Assembly: GCA_002311645.1 (NCBI GenBank) | Contig: DBYW01000005.1 | Location: 1 to 27,238 of the forward strand | Length of the DNA stretch: 27,238 nucleotides | From: Bacteroidales bacterium UBA1176 | Lineage (GTDB): Bacteria > Bacteroidota > Bacteroidia > Bacteroidales > WCHB1-69 | Direction of reading: 5' to 3' | Shown here: in pieces, positions 15,261-23,490 of the stretch | Layout: each line of letters starts with the position of its first letter | Numbering within the stretch: the first letter of the stretch is position 1 | Notes under the pieces: model-generated | What the model was told of the DNA's origin: nothing | Databases searched by the model: none | What the model saw: only the letters and a program-made list of their open reading frames with translations | Made by a program: the position numbers and the translations under genes

Positions 15261-16968
15261 TGTATTCAAATTCAAGTTCAAAGAGTAAATAGGGAGTTTT
15301 CTTTTTCAAGCGAGGAAAGACAATTTTGTACAGTGTTGTCGTGTCTTTGGAAATTTCTCGACGTTCCAGATCAATGGTTTTGGTTATGGTTTGTTTTTCG
15401 ACAATCGTTATTTTGGAAGACATTGCAGGGTCGAGACATACGCTATGGGAAGAAAAACGTTTAAAATCGAAACGTTCATCGTCATTTGTAATGATATGGA
15501 AGATGATGGTGTCTCTTTGGGTGTCGAAAGCGTCGAACTCGATGCTGAAAGATTTCGGTTGGGGTTGGCGGAGGTTGTTGTATGCCTTCAGGAAGTCGGG
15601 GATACCATAGCCGAGCGCCGTGTCGGGTTGCGAGGCCTGTGAGCCGCTTGCGCGCACGGCATCCATAATCTCGTAGTTGGATTTATCGGGGAAAGCCTGC
15701 CACAGGCATGCGACCATGCCCGCCATGATGGGGGACGAGAAGGATGTGCCGGCAGAGGGGTTCACGGTACCGTTGATGCCACCCACATAGCAGCCGAACC
15801 CAATGGCGGCCACATCCGGCTTGATGCGTCCGTCGGCGGTGGGGCCCACTGAACTGAACATAGCCCTTTTGCCCTTCGTATTCACGGCTGCAACGGAAAG
15901 GATGCCCTCGGCATCTGCCGGACAGCCGATGTAGTTCCATCGCCCTCCCCCTTCGTTGCCTGCACTGTTACAGACAAGCATTCCCTTTGAGGCGGCAATA
16001 GTGGCGGCACGGGATGCACGGCTCACCTTGCCGGTGAGGGAATCGCGCGTGCGAACATGCAATGTGTCATCAAATTTCGTGTAGCCCAAGGAAGAGTTGA
16101 GCACCTGGCAACCGAGGCTGTCCGCAAACTCTATGCCTGCCACCCAATTATCCTCCTCCACTTTGTGCTCCGAACGACCATCTTCAGTCTGACAAAGGTA
16201 AAACATCGCCATCGGAGCCGTACCCATGAGTTCGCCTGGTGAAGAGGAGGCGATACAAGAGAGCACATTCGTGCCATGCGTACCCGTGCTGAAGGGAGAC
16301 CTGCCCATCTGCACATAATTGCGCACCCCCAGCACACGGTTGTCGTCAAAGATATCACGGAAAAAATGGAGGGTGTCGACATGATAAAAGCCCGCATCCA
16401 TCACCATCATCAACATACCCTCGCCATGGTAGCCCAGACGATGGAGCCACTGCGCGTGATTCATACGGATTTGGTCATCGCCCTTGCCATAATCCCATTT
16501 CAAGGGAGCACTCTGTGCCACATCGCCTTGAGGCTTGAAAACAAATACCGAATCGAGATAGGTTTCGGGATAATTCATCGCGACAGTTTGCTCCGCGAAA
16601 GCCACACAAGGCAGTTCCAAGATACGGGCAAGAATGCTGTCCTGCTCAGAATACACCGTAATGCCGTTCATCCACTTGGAGCGGGTGAGCAGACGCATGC
16701 CAGAATCCAAAGCAAGCACCTGCCGTATGTAGGATTCGTTGACCGGAATGTCCATTTCATCGACCGGAATGTGATGACGCTGGCGCAATTCCAACGCACG
16801 CGGGGAGAGGAACTCCACCGGACGGAGCACCGAATAGGGAGAGTCGGCCTTGTCCTTGAACTGCACCCAATACTTGGCGGGTTGTCCGACCGCCACTTGT
16901 CCGGGGAGAACTGCCAAGGCCGTCAGCAGTAGTGCAATAAAATAAAAAAACGAGTTTTTCGCAGACAT
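15202..16968 (-). CDS. Secreted subtilisin-like serine protease (peptidase S8)
   Basis: A 588-residue protein. Signal peptide 1-29 (SAKNS, then FFYFIALLLTALAVL, cleavage near AVGQ-P). A prodomain-like segment covers about 30-155. The S8 catalytic triad is visible: Asp191 in MMVMDAGFYH, His231 in STGTHGTNVL, Ser409 in SAGTSFSSPIMAG; the oxyanion-hole Asn338 lies in CNSAGNEGG. The catalytic domain ends around 465, followed by a beta-rich C-terminal domain (about 470-588) ending in a basic PKKKK tail. It has no T9SS-type C-terminal signal, so it may stay periplasmic or be exported otherwise. It has its own divergent promoter at 16991-17019, and its 3' end overlaps a small lipoprotein gene. Confidence 0.92.
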   Translation of the reverse strand: MSAKNSFFYFIALLLTALAVLPGQVAVGQPAKYWVQFKDKADSPYSVLRPVEFLSPRALELRQRHHIPVDEMDIPVNESYIRQVLALDSGMRLLTRSKWMNGITVYSEQDSILARILELPCVAFAEQTVAMNYPETYLDSVFVFKPQGDVAQSAPLKWDYGKGDDQIRMNHAQWLHRLGYHGEGMLMMVMDAGFYHVDTLHFFRDIFDDNRVLGVRNYVQMGRSPFSTGTHGTNVLSCIASSSPGELMGTAPMAMFYLCQTEDGRSEHKVEEDNWVAGIEFADSLGCQVLNSSLGYTKFDDTLHVRTRDSLTGKVSRASRAATIAASKGMLVCNSAGNEGGGRWNYIGCPADAEGILSVAAVNTKGKRAMFSSVGPTADGRIKPDVAAIGFGCYVGGINGTVNPSAGTSFSSPIMAGMVACLWQAFPDKSNYEIMDAVRASGSQASQPDTALGYGIPDFLKAYNNLRQPQPKSFSIEFDAFDTQRDTIIFHIITNDDERFDFKRFSSHSVCLDPAMSSKITIVEKQTITKTIDLERREISKDTTTLYKIVFPRLKKKTPYLLFELEFEYNGEKLHYIVGQEQHPKKKK

Positions 16969-16990
16969 GCAACCATTATTATAACGAATG

Positions 16991-17019
16991 CAAAAATAGT
17001 GTTTTTTTGGTTATCTCAA
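16991..17019 (-). promoter_or_regulatory. Promoter of the subtilase gene
   Basis: Reverse strand: -33 TTG at 17019-17017, 18-bp spacer, then -7 TATTTTTG at 16998-16991, about 22 bp before the ATG at 16968. Both elements of the Bacteroidota consensus are present at near-ideal spacing. Confidence 0.6.
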
Positions 17020-17066
17020 TCCACTTTTCACCAGTCACATTTCTTCGGATACTTATTCACATGCTA

Positions 17067-17096
17067 TTGTTTATATCGAAAAAAAAGTTACTTTTG
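17067..17096 (+). promoter_or_regulatory. Promoter of the T9SS cargo protein gene
   Basis: TTG at 17067-17069, 19-bp spacer, then TACTTTTG at 17089-17096. This is a close match to the Bacteroidota TTTG-n19-TAnnTTTG promoter. The leader to ATG 17194 would be about 90 nt. Confidence 0.65.
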
Positions 17097-17193
17097 CGCT
17101 CTTTTGAGAAAGAGTAAACCATATCACGGATTATTTTCCACATCTTTCTGATAAAGAAACAATTAAATGCTAATTCAATTAAAACACATCAAT

Positions 17194-20100
17194 ATGAAAA
17201 TGAACAGTTTACACATCAACGGAAAAATCAAGGGCCTATTAGTTGTCCTTTGTTTAATGTTTTTTGCCATGGGCACAGTCCAGGCAGAAAAAGGTTGGCA
17301 GAAGGTCACGAGTGTCAGTTCGCTGAGCGCGGGCGACAGCGTCATCATCGTGGCTGCCGACTACGACTATGCCTTGAGCACCACGCAGAATAGCAACAAC
17401 AGAGCAGCCACGGCCATCACCAAGTCGGGCGACATCGCCGTTATCACCAGCAATGTGCAGATTTTGACGTTGGAGGCTGGCGTGAGCGCAGGCACCTTCG
17501 CTTTCAACACCGGTTCTGGATACCTCTACGCAGCCGCTACGGGAAACAACAACTATCTCCGCACCAAGGCCACCTTGGACTCCAGAGGGTCTTTCCTTAT
17601 CACCATCGATGCTAACGGCGCGACCACTGTTGTGGCACAGACCACGGAAACGGACCATACCCACATGCGCTTCAACAGCGGCAACACCCTCTTTAGCTGT
17701 TATGCGAGTACAAGCAGCGTTGTAAACCTTGTCTCAATATACAAATATGTGGAACTGGGCAACTTCACTGTGGCGACGCCGACATTTTCCGTGCCCACCG
17801 GCCTTTACACCACCCCGCAAACGGTGTCCATCAGTTGTGCTACAACCGGTGCCACCATCCTGTACACCACCGACAATTCCAGCCCTGCCACCAACGGGCA
17901 GGTGTACTCCACTCCCCTGACGATTTCCACCACCACGACCGTGAAAGCCATCGCCGTTTCCGGCACTGACACCAGCTTCCAGGCCAGCGCAACCTACACC
18001 TTCCCTGCCACTGTGGCCAACATCGCCGCCTTCAAAGCTCTGACGGATAACAACACCCCATACTATTTCAGCAATGATGTCACTTACGTCTTCAAACAGA
18101 GTTATTACGCCTACGTGAAAGACGCCACGGGCGGTTTGCTCCTGTACAACGGGCAGATCACGACCACTTACCAGGAAGGCGACCAGATCAGCGGTCTTAT
18201 GGGCACGCGTTCCGTCTATCACGGCCAAATCGAGCTGACCCCGACGGCGAACACACCTGCTGCCACCTCCAACACGGGGGCTGTAGCACCCATCGTAGTG
18301 ACCATGGCCGAGCTGTTGGCCAACTACGACCAATATGACGCGCAGCTCATCACCCTGCAAGGCGTGACATTCCCCACGGGATTCTCCGGCAGCACGACCG
18401 CCATCACACAGGGCAGCAGCACTTGCGACCTCTACAACCGTTTCACCTTGGACACCACTTTGGCTGCCGGAACCGTAACGGACGTGACGGGCTTTGCCGC
18501 CATCTACGATGGCACTGTACAAATCTATCCGCGCCGCAACTCCGACTTGGCGGCTGCCGCCCCTCCCACACCGCAACCCGCCCTTACCATCATCTCCCCT
18601 GCCGACGGCAGCAACTATTCCACACTCGACACGCTTGAAGTGACGCTCAATATCGACAACTTCACCATCGGCACGGACGGCCTGCTCAAGATCGAGTCCA
18701 ACCTCCTCACTGCCATCAACATGCCCAATCCCAGCTACCTCAATGCGATGGCATGGGCACTTTTCCAGAACATGGCGTTCTCCCCGCTGCCAGCCGGCTC
18801 CTTCAGCGCGACATTTTCCTTGGTGGGTTTAGACTCCCTGCCCCTGACACCTGCTGTCAGCGCCACCACAGACTTCACCGTCACAGCTCCCGTGCTGCCC
18901 ACCCCGACCATTACCGTCACGGGTGACGCCACCGGCACCGACACCTATTATTTCACGGCAAACGTAACCTTGGCTGTGACCGAACCCGGTGCCGAAATCC
19001 GCTACACCACGGACGGCTCCACCCCGACGGCCACCTCCACGCTCTACACAGCGCCTTTCGATGTAACCTCGACCTGCACGGTCAAGGCCATAGCCTTGAA
19101 GGCCCACTATGCCAACAGCGACGTAGCCACCCAAAGCATCACCATTGCCATTCCGACGGTCGCAACGCCGACCTTGACACCGGGTACGGGCACCTATGCC
19201 GACAGTGTCGTCGTGACGATGGCCTGCACCACCGCTGACGCACAAATCCGCTACACCACGGACGGCAGCGAACCGACCGCTACTGCAACGCTCTATGCGG
19301 CTCCGATCACATTGACCGCCAACACAACGATCAAGGCCAAGGCCTTCAAGACGAACTGGACGACCAGCGAAATGGTCACCGCCACCTACGCCATTGCACA
19401 CGAGGCCGCCCTCGCTGTCACGCCCAACGCCCTGACCTTCAACAGCAATACGCTGACAGGCACTATCAACATCACCTCCGCATTCCTCACGAGCCCCATC
19501 GCGGTGACATGCGACGACACGCACTTCACCCTTTCCGCGACCTCCATTCCCGCCAGCAACAGCTCCGCACAAATCACCGTGACCTTTGACGGCACCGAGC
19601 CCGCCACGGGCACGGTCACCTTCACCAGCGACACGCTCACTGCGCAGGTCTCCTTGACCGCCACGGCCACGCTGCCTGCTCCGGTTATCACGCCTGCAAC
19701 GGGCACCATTGACACCATGGTCACAGTTACGATGACCTGCACCAACGGTGCGGACATCCACTACACCACCGACGGCAGCACACCCACGGCAGCCGACGCC
19801 TTGTACACGGCACCGATTGTTCTGAACACGCCGGGCACCCACACCGTCAACGCCATCGCCGTCAAGAGCGGCTGGGACAACAGTCCTGTAGCCACGGCCA
19901 CCTACACCATCACCGTGCCCGAACCGCCCGCTCCTGTGTATAACGACACTGTCATCTACCACACCGGTTTCGATTCCACGCAACAGTTTGTCGGCGGCAG
20001 CGTTTACGACAACGACATCGTGGCCTTCTCCGGCCCGACCGGCCAGCAATGGGGCACCATCCACGGCAACCCGAGCACCATCAATGCCATCTGCGGCGAC

Positions 20101-21795
20101 CAGTCCATGCAGATGCGCTACTATACCAACGCCTCACACGGTGGCCATATTGGTTACACCTACACCAACTTCGACCTCAACGACGTCACCCGGGTCACCT
20201 TCTCAGCCAAGAGCACAAACGGTCTCAACGTGGCCGTCTCCTATTCCAACGATGGTGGCAACACATTCATCAACGAGCAGATCATCACACTGACCACAGC
20301 GGCACAGACCTACTCATACACAGTCAGCGACTCCGGCGAGAATGCCGCCTTCGTACGCTTGCGTTTCACCGTTTCCCTGCCCACCCCCGCTCCCACGAGC
20401 ACATCCAGGGTCTATATTGACAGCGTGACTGTCTTCGGCATCCCCGGCATCGTTCACAACAACGTGGCCACGCCCGAGATCACCCCTGCCAGCGGATTTG
20501 TCTATACCACTTCGCAAACGGTCACCATCACTTGCGCCACTCCTGACGCCAGCATCTACTACACCACCGACGGCACTACCCCGACACAAAACTCCACGCT
20601 CTACACGGCATCCTTCACCATCGACAGTAATGTCACCATCAAGGCCAAGGCCTTCAAGTCGGGCGATGTCCCCAGCATGGTAGCCACCGCCACTTACGAG
20701 TTCCCTGTCACCGTTGCCGACATCGCCACCTTCAAGGCTGCCAACAGCACCACCAACAGCACAGTTTACAAGATCGCCAGCGACGTGACCTTCGTCTTCA
20801 AGAGTGGCAGTAATATCTATGTACAGGACAACTCCGCAGGACTGTTAGTGTACGACAACCAAGGTGTCATCACCGGCAACTATGCAGAGGGTGACGTCAT
20901 CAGCGGCGGCATCTTCGGCACCTACACGCTTTACAACGGTTTGGTGGAACTGGTGCCCACCCACGACTGGGCCGCCTCCACGCAGAACACCGGAACTGTC
21001 TCGCCCGTTGCCGCCAGCGTTGAAGACATCGCAGCCTTCTACTATCAATACGAGTCCAAGCTGGTCACTCTCACAGGTGTCACCTTCCCCACTGGCGGCC
21101 AGTTCAACACGGCCAATGCCACGAACCTCGACATCGAGCAGAACGGTGAGACCATGGTCGTGCGCAACACGCACAAGACCGTGGACATGACCATCCCTGC
21201 CGGCAGCATCGCCGACGTGACGGGCTTCGTGCTCCAATACAACGGCACCTACCAAATCGCCCCGCGTGACAACAACGACATCACGTTGCATACCGTGACG
21301 ATGGATACCGTTGCCGACCCTGTCATCGAGATCCAACCGCTCACCAACGACATGTCCTCCATCACCATCACATGCGCCACCCCCGGTGCCACCATCCACT
21401 ACACCTTCGACGGCACCACGCCCGACGAGAACTCCGACGTCTACAACGACATCCTCTCATACTCCGGCATCTTCACCGTCAAGGCCATCGCCATGAAGGA
21501 TGGCATGTGCAGCAGTCACGTGGTTTCCGCCACAAACAGCGGCATCTGCGACCGCGAGCTTTTGGAAACCATCAGCATCTACCCCAACCCCACCGCGGAC
21601 AAGGTAACGCTCAACAGCGAACGTTTCACCCTGAACAACGTGATGGTGTATGATATCAACGGACAGCTGGTCTGCAAGCTCAGCATCAACGACATGACTT
21701 CTGACATCGACCTCACCCAGCTTCATCCTGGAACCTACTTCCTGCACGTTTCCACCGACCGTGGCAACGCGGTGATGAAAGTTGTGAAAAAATAA
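17194..21795 (+). CDS. Large multidomain T9SS-secreted protein with chitobiase-C-like and OB-like repeats
   Basis: A 1,533-residue protein from ATG 17194, chosen because MKMNSLHINGKIKGLL begins a normal signal peptide ending VQA-E; ATG 17167 would add 9 residues. Residues about 33-185 are a surface domain starting WQKVTSVSSLSAGDSVIIV. Six chitobiase/beta-hexosaminidase C-terminal-like modules, each with (Y/H)YTxDGxxP or a variant, lie at about 193-270, 568-652, 656-735, 828-907, 1091-1170 and 1372-1449. Two paralogous OB-like domains (VAxIAxFKA...) are at 273-456 and 1173-1366. A BACON-like module is at about 736-826 and a jelly-roll-like domain at 913-1086 (FDSTQQFVGGSVYDNDIV). The end (1458-1533) is a type A T9SS sorting domain: SIYPNPTADKVTL, VMVYDINGQLV, LHPGTYFLHVSTDRG and VMKVVKK. 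No catalytic module is seen. It is probably a secreted or surface binding protein; ligand unknown. Confidence 0.88.
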   Translation: MKMNSLHINGKIKGLLVVLCLMFFAMGTVQAEKGWQKVTSVSSLSAGDSVIIVAADYDYALSTTQNSNNRAATAITKSGDIAVITSNVQILTLEAGVSAGTFAFNTGSGYLYAAATGNNNYLRTKATLDSRGSFLITIDANGATTVVAQTTETDHTHMRFNSGNTLFSCYASTSSVVNLVSIYKYVELGNFTVATPTFSVPTGLYTTPQTVSISCATTGATILYTTDNSSPATNGQVYSTPLTISTTTTVKAIAVSGTDTSFQASATYTFPATVANIAAFKALTDNNTPYYFSNDVTYVFKQSYYAYVKDATGGLLLYNGQITTTYQEGDQISGLMGTRSVYHGQIELTPTANTPAATSNTGAVAPIVVTMAELLANYDQYDAQLITLQGVTFPTGFSGSTTAITQGSSTCDLYNRFTLDTTLAAGTVTDVTGFAAIYDGTVQIYPRRNSDLAAAAPPTPQPALTIISPADGSNYSTLDTLEVTLNIDNFTIGTDGLLKIESNLLTAINMPNPSYLNAMAWALFQNMAFSPLPAGSFSATFSLVGLDSLPLTPAVSATTDFTVTAPVLPTPTITVTGDATGTDTYYFTANVTLAVTEPGAEIRYTTDGSTPTATSTLYTAPFDVTSTCTVKAIALKAHYANSDVATQSITIAIPTVATPTLTPGTGTYADSVVVTMACTTADAQIRYTTDGSEPTATATLYAAPITLTANTTIKAKAFKTNWTTSEMVTATYAIAHEAALAVTPNALTFNSNTLTGTINITSAFLTSPIAVTCDDTHFTLSATSIPASNSSAQITVTFDGTEPATGTVTFTSDTLTAQVSLTATATLPAPVITPATGTIDTMVTVTMTCTNGADIHYTTDGSTPTAADALYTAPIVLNTPGTHTVNAIAVKSGWDNSPVATATYTITVPEPPAPVYNDTVIYHTGFDSTQQFVGGSVYDNDIVAFSGPTGQQWGTIHGNPSTINAICGDQSMQMRYYTNASHGGHIGYTYTNFDLNDVTRVTFSAKSTNGLNVAVSYSNDGGNTFINEQIITLTTAAQTYSYTVSDSGENAAFVRLRFTVSLPTPAPTSTSRVYIDSVTVFGIPGIVHNNVATPEITPASGFVYTTSQTVTITCATPDASIYYTTDGTTPTQNSTLYTASFTIDSNVTIKAKAFKSGDVPSMVATATYEFPVTVADIATFKAANSTTNSTVYKIASDVTFVFKSGSNIYVQDNSAGLLVYDNQGVITGNYAEGDVISGGIFGTYTLYNGLVELVPTHDWAASTQNTGTVSPVAASVEDIAAFYYQYESKLVTLTGVTFPTGGQFNTANATNLDIEQNGETMVVRNTHKTVDMTIPAGSIADVTGFVLQYNGTYQIAPRDNNDITLHTVTMDTVADPVIEIQPLTNDMSSITITCATPGATIHYTFDGTTPDENSDVYNDILSYSGIFTVKAIAMKDGMCSSHVVSATNSGICDRELLETISIYPNPTADKVTLNSERFTLNNVMVYDINGQLVCKLSINDMTSDIDLTQLHPGTYFLHVSTDRGNAVMKVVKK

Positions 21796-21808
21796 AAAAC
21801 ATAGAGCG

Positions 21809-21834
21809 TGGACACGCACGACCATGCGTGTCCA
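21809..21834. promoter_or_regulatory. 10-bp perfect inverted repeat upstream of the Fur-family gene
   Basis: TGGACACGCA, 6-nt spacer cgacca, TGCGTGTCCA. It ends 5 bp before the -7 element at 21840, so it covers the -33 region and could be an operator for autoregulation. It also lies 13 bp after the stop codon of the T9SS cargo gene and could act as a 3' hairpin, but it lacks a T-tract. Confidence 0.5.
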
Positions 21835-21839
21835 TGCCC

Positions 21840-21847
21840 TAATTTTG
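21840..21847 (+). promoter_or_regulatory. -7 promoter element of the Fur-family gene
   Basis: TAATTTTG matches TAnnTTTG. It ends 12 bp before the ATG at 21860, so transcription would start only about 6-7 nt before the start codon. This argues against the longer frame beginning at 21824, which starts upstream of the promoter. Confidence 0.55.
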
Positions 21848-21859
21848 CATACAGATATC

Positions 21860-22288
21860 ATGACCCTGACGCAAAGCGAGTGCATCGACCTGATGGAGCG
21901 TCACGGCATCAAGCCAACGGCCAACCGCATCCTGGTGGCCAAAGCTCTCTCCGAAGCCGCATGTCCCCTCTCGCTCTCCGAGCTCGAGGAGAAGATTTTC
22001 ACCATTGACAAGTCCGGGATTTTCCGCACGCTGACACTGTTTCACGAACAGCACCTTGTCCATGCCATCGCCGACGGCAACGGGACACGCTATGAGTTGT
22101 GCCGCAGCCACGACGATGACCACGACGATGACTTGCACGTTCATTTCCAATGCGAACGATGCGGACAGACATTTTGTTTGGAAGAGATTCCCATACCTCC
22201 CGTGCAACTACCCGAAGGTTATCAACCCGTATCTGCAAATCTCACAGTCAAGGGAGTATGCCCAAAATGCAAATCCTCCAACCCGTAG
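21860..22288 (+). CDS. Fur-family transcriptional regulator
   Basis: A 142-residue protein (from ATG 21860). The N-terminal winged helix has MERHGIKPTANRILVAKAL (12-30) and recognition helix region KSGIFRTLTLFHEQHLV (51-67). The C-terminal dimerisation domain carries a His/Asp-rich loop (SHDDDHDDDLHVHF, 83-96) and two CXXC pairs, C98/C101 and C134/C137, which form the structural zinc site of Fur/Zur/PerR proteins. Such proteins repress metal-uptake or peroxide genes in response to Fe, Zn or H2O2; which signal applies here cannot be read from the sequence. An additional Cys106 lies near the first pair. It ends only 10 bp from the convergent recF stop. An inverted repeat covers its promoter and may be its own operator. 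Confidence 0.88.
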   Translation: MTLTQSECIDLMERHGIKPTANRILVAKALSEAACPLSLSELEEKIFTIDKSGIFRTLTLFHEQHLVHAIADGNGTRYELCRSHDDDHDDDLHVHFQCERCGQTFCLEEIPIPPVQLPEGYQPVSANLTVKGVCPKCKSSNP

Positions 22289-22298
22289 CCCCTATTCC

Positions 22299-23381
22299 CT
22301 AACTTCTAATTATCTTGTGCGGGATGCCGCGTTCCGTCAGGATCTGGCTCACGCGGGTCTCATCGGTGTCGGTCAGGAAAACCTGCCCGAAATGGTCTTG
22401 CCCCACCATCTGTAGGAGGGCGGAGATTCTGGTTTTGTCGAGTTTGTCGAAAATATCGTCCAAGAGAAGGATAGGCTTGACCTGCTTACGCTGGTAGGAG
22501 TAGTCGAACTGGGCAAGCCGCAGGGCCAAGGAGAATGATTTCTGCTGTCCTTGCGAGCCGAAGCGCTTCACAGGCTGGCCGTTGATAAAGAAGGCGAAGT
22601 CGTCCTTGTGCACACCGAAGTTGGTGAAGCCGCTTTTAGCATCGGCCACGGCATTCTGGCGAAGGCCTTCCGCGTAGGGGGTTTCCTGCAACCCGGACTG
22701 GTATTCTATCGTCACCTGCTCGGCATTGCTCGCCAGACGGGCATAATGCTGCTGGAAAATGGGCTGAACACCTTCAATAAACTCTTTGCGGCGCTCAAAG
22801 ATAAAGTTCCCGAGGGGCATCATCTGCTCGTCGAGAATCTGCAACAACTCGGGATCGGAACGGCGGTTGTCCAGAAACTGCTTGAGGAGGGCATTGCGCT
22901 GCTGCAACAACTTGCGATAGGAAATCAGCTGCTGCAAGTACTCCTTGTCGAACTGGGCGATGATCATATCGAAGAACTTGCGGCGCACTTCGCTGCCCTC
23001 GTTGATGATGTCGCTGTCGTAGGGCGATACCATCACCACCGGGAACAGCCCGATGTGGGTGCTGAGGCGTTGGTACTCCTTCTTGTTGGCCCGCATCGAC
23101 TTGTGGCCGTTCTTATACGTGCAGCTCACCTGCGTGTTGTTCTGGGTGTCCGCGTCATGAAACTCACCGTGAAGGGCAAAGAAGTCTGTGTCGAAACGCA
23201 CCGAGAAAATGTCCTGTGCGGAGAAATAGCTCTTGCAGAACGACAGGTAGTAGATAGCATCCAGCAGGTTGGTCTTGCCGCTGCCGTTCTTCCCGACAAT
23301 GCCGTTCACGTTCTCGTCGAACGAAAACTCGGCTTCCTCGTAGCTTTTAAAATTGGTAAGCTTGATGCGCGAGAGATACAC
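22299..23381 (-). CDS. recF: DNA replication and repair protein RecF
   Basis: A 360-residue SMC-like ATPase of normal RecF length. Opening MYLSRIKLTNFKSYEEAEF is the typical RecF N-terminus; Walker A GKNGSGKT at 30-37; the ABC-signature-like GSQGQQKSFSLALRLAQ at 275-291; Walker B PILLLDDIFDKLD with Asp308/Asp309. RecF loads RecA at gaps with RecO and RecR during recombinational repair and acts in the cytoplasm. It is not next to dnaA/dnaN here, as is usual in Bacteroidota. It is separated from the upstream M49-like gene by about 109 bp holding repeats, and converges closely on the Fur-family gene. I found no clear promoter element of its own. Confidence 0.95.
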   Translation of the reverse strand: MYLSRIKLTNFKSYEEAEFSFDENVNGIVGKNGSGKTNLLDAIYYLSFCKSYFSAQDIFSVRFDTDFFALHGEFHDADTQNNTQVSCTYKNGHKSMRANKKEYQRLSTHIGLFPVVMVSPYDSDIINEGSEVRRKFFDMIIAQFDKEYLQQLISYRKLLQQRNALLKQFLDNRRSDPELLQILDEQMMPLGNFIFERRKEFIEGVQPIFQQHYARLASNAEQVTIEYQSGLQETPYAEGLRQNAVADAKSGFTNFGVHKDDFAFFINGQPVKRFGSQGQQKSFSLALRLAQFDYSYQRKQVKPILLLDDIFDKLDKTRISALLQMVGQDHFGQVFLTDTDETRVSQILTERGIPHKIIRS

Positions 23382-23386
23382 GGTGG

Positions 23387-23414
23387 TTATTGGATGTTGG
23401 TTATTGGATATTGG
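23387..23414. repeat. Two 14-bp direct repeats
   Basis: ttattggatgttgg (23387-23400) and ttattggatattgg (23401-23414) differ at one base and are adjacent. A partial third copy (tggttggatg) follows. They lie just upstream of the recF start codon. Confidence 0.7.
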
Positions 23415-23430
23415 TGGTTGGATGAAAAGT

Positions 23431-23470
23431 TAAGAGTGGAAAGCGAATCCAATTCAACTCTCCACTCTTA
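23431..23470. repeat. 10-bp perfect inverted repeat between the M49-like gene and recF
   Basis: TAAGAGTGGA (23431-23440) and TCCACTCTTA (23461-23470) are exact reverse complements separated by 20 nt. On the reverse strand it sits between the M49-like stop (23491) and recF. It could be a transcript-end hairpin without a strong U-tract, or an AT-rich intergenic repeat. Confidence 0.55.
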
Positions 23471-23490
23471 ATTATTAATTATCAACTCTC

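Noticed and set aside
18829..20064. 411-codon reverse reading frame inside the T9SS cargo gene
   Set aside because: Antisense to strongly supported repeat domains; Gly/Arg/Val-rich composition typical of a shadow frame.
21824..21859. 12-codon N-terminal extension of the Fur-family protein
   Set aside because: It begins upstream of the predicted promoter and inside the inverted repeat.
22551..23471. 306-codon forward frame opposite recF
   Set aside because: Antisense to a clear recF with Walker motifs; no independent support.
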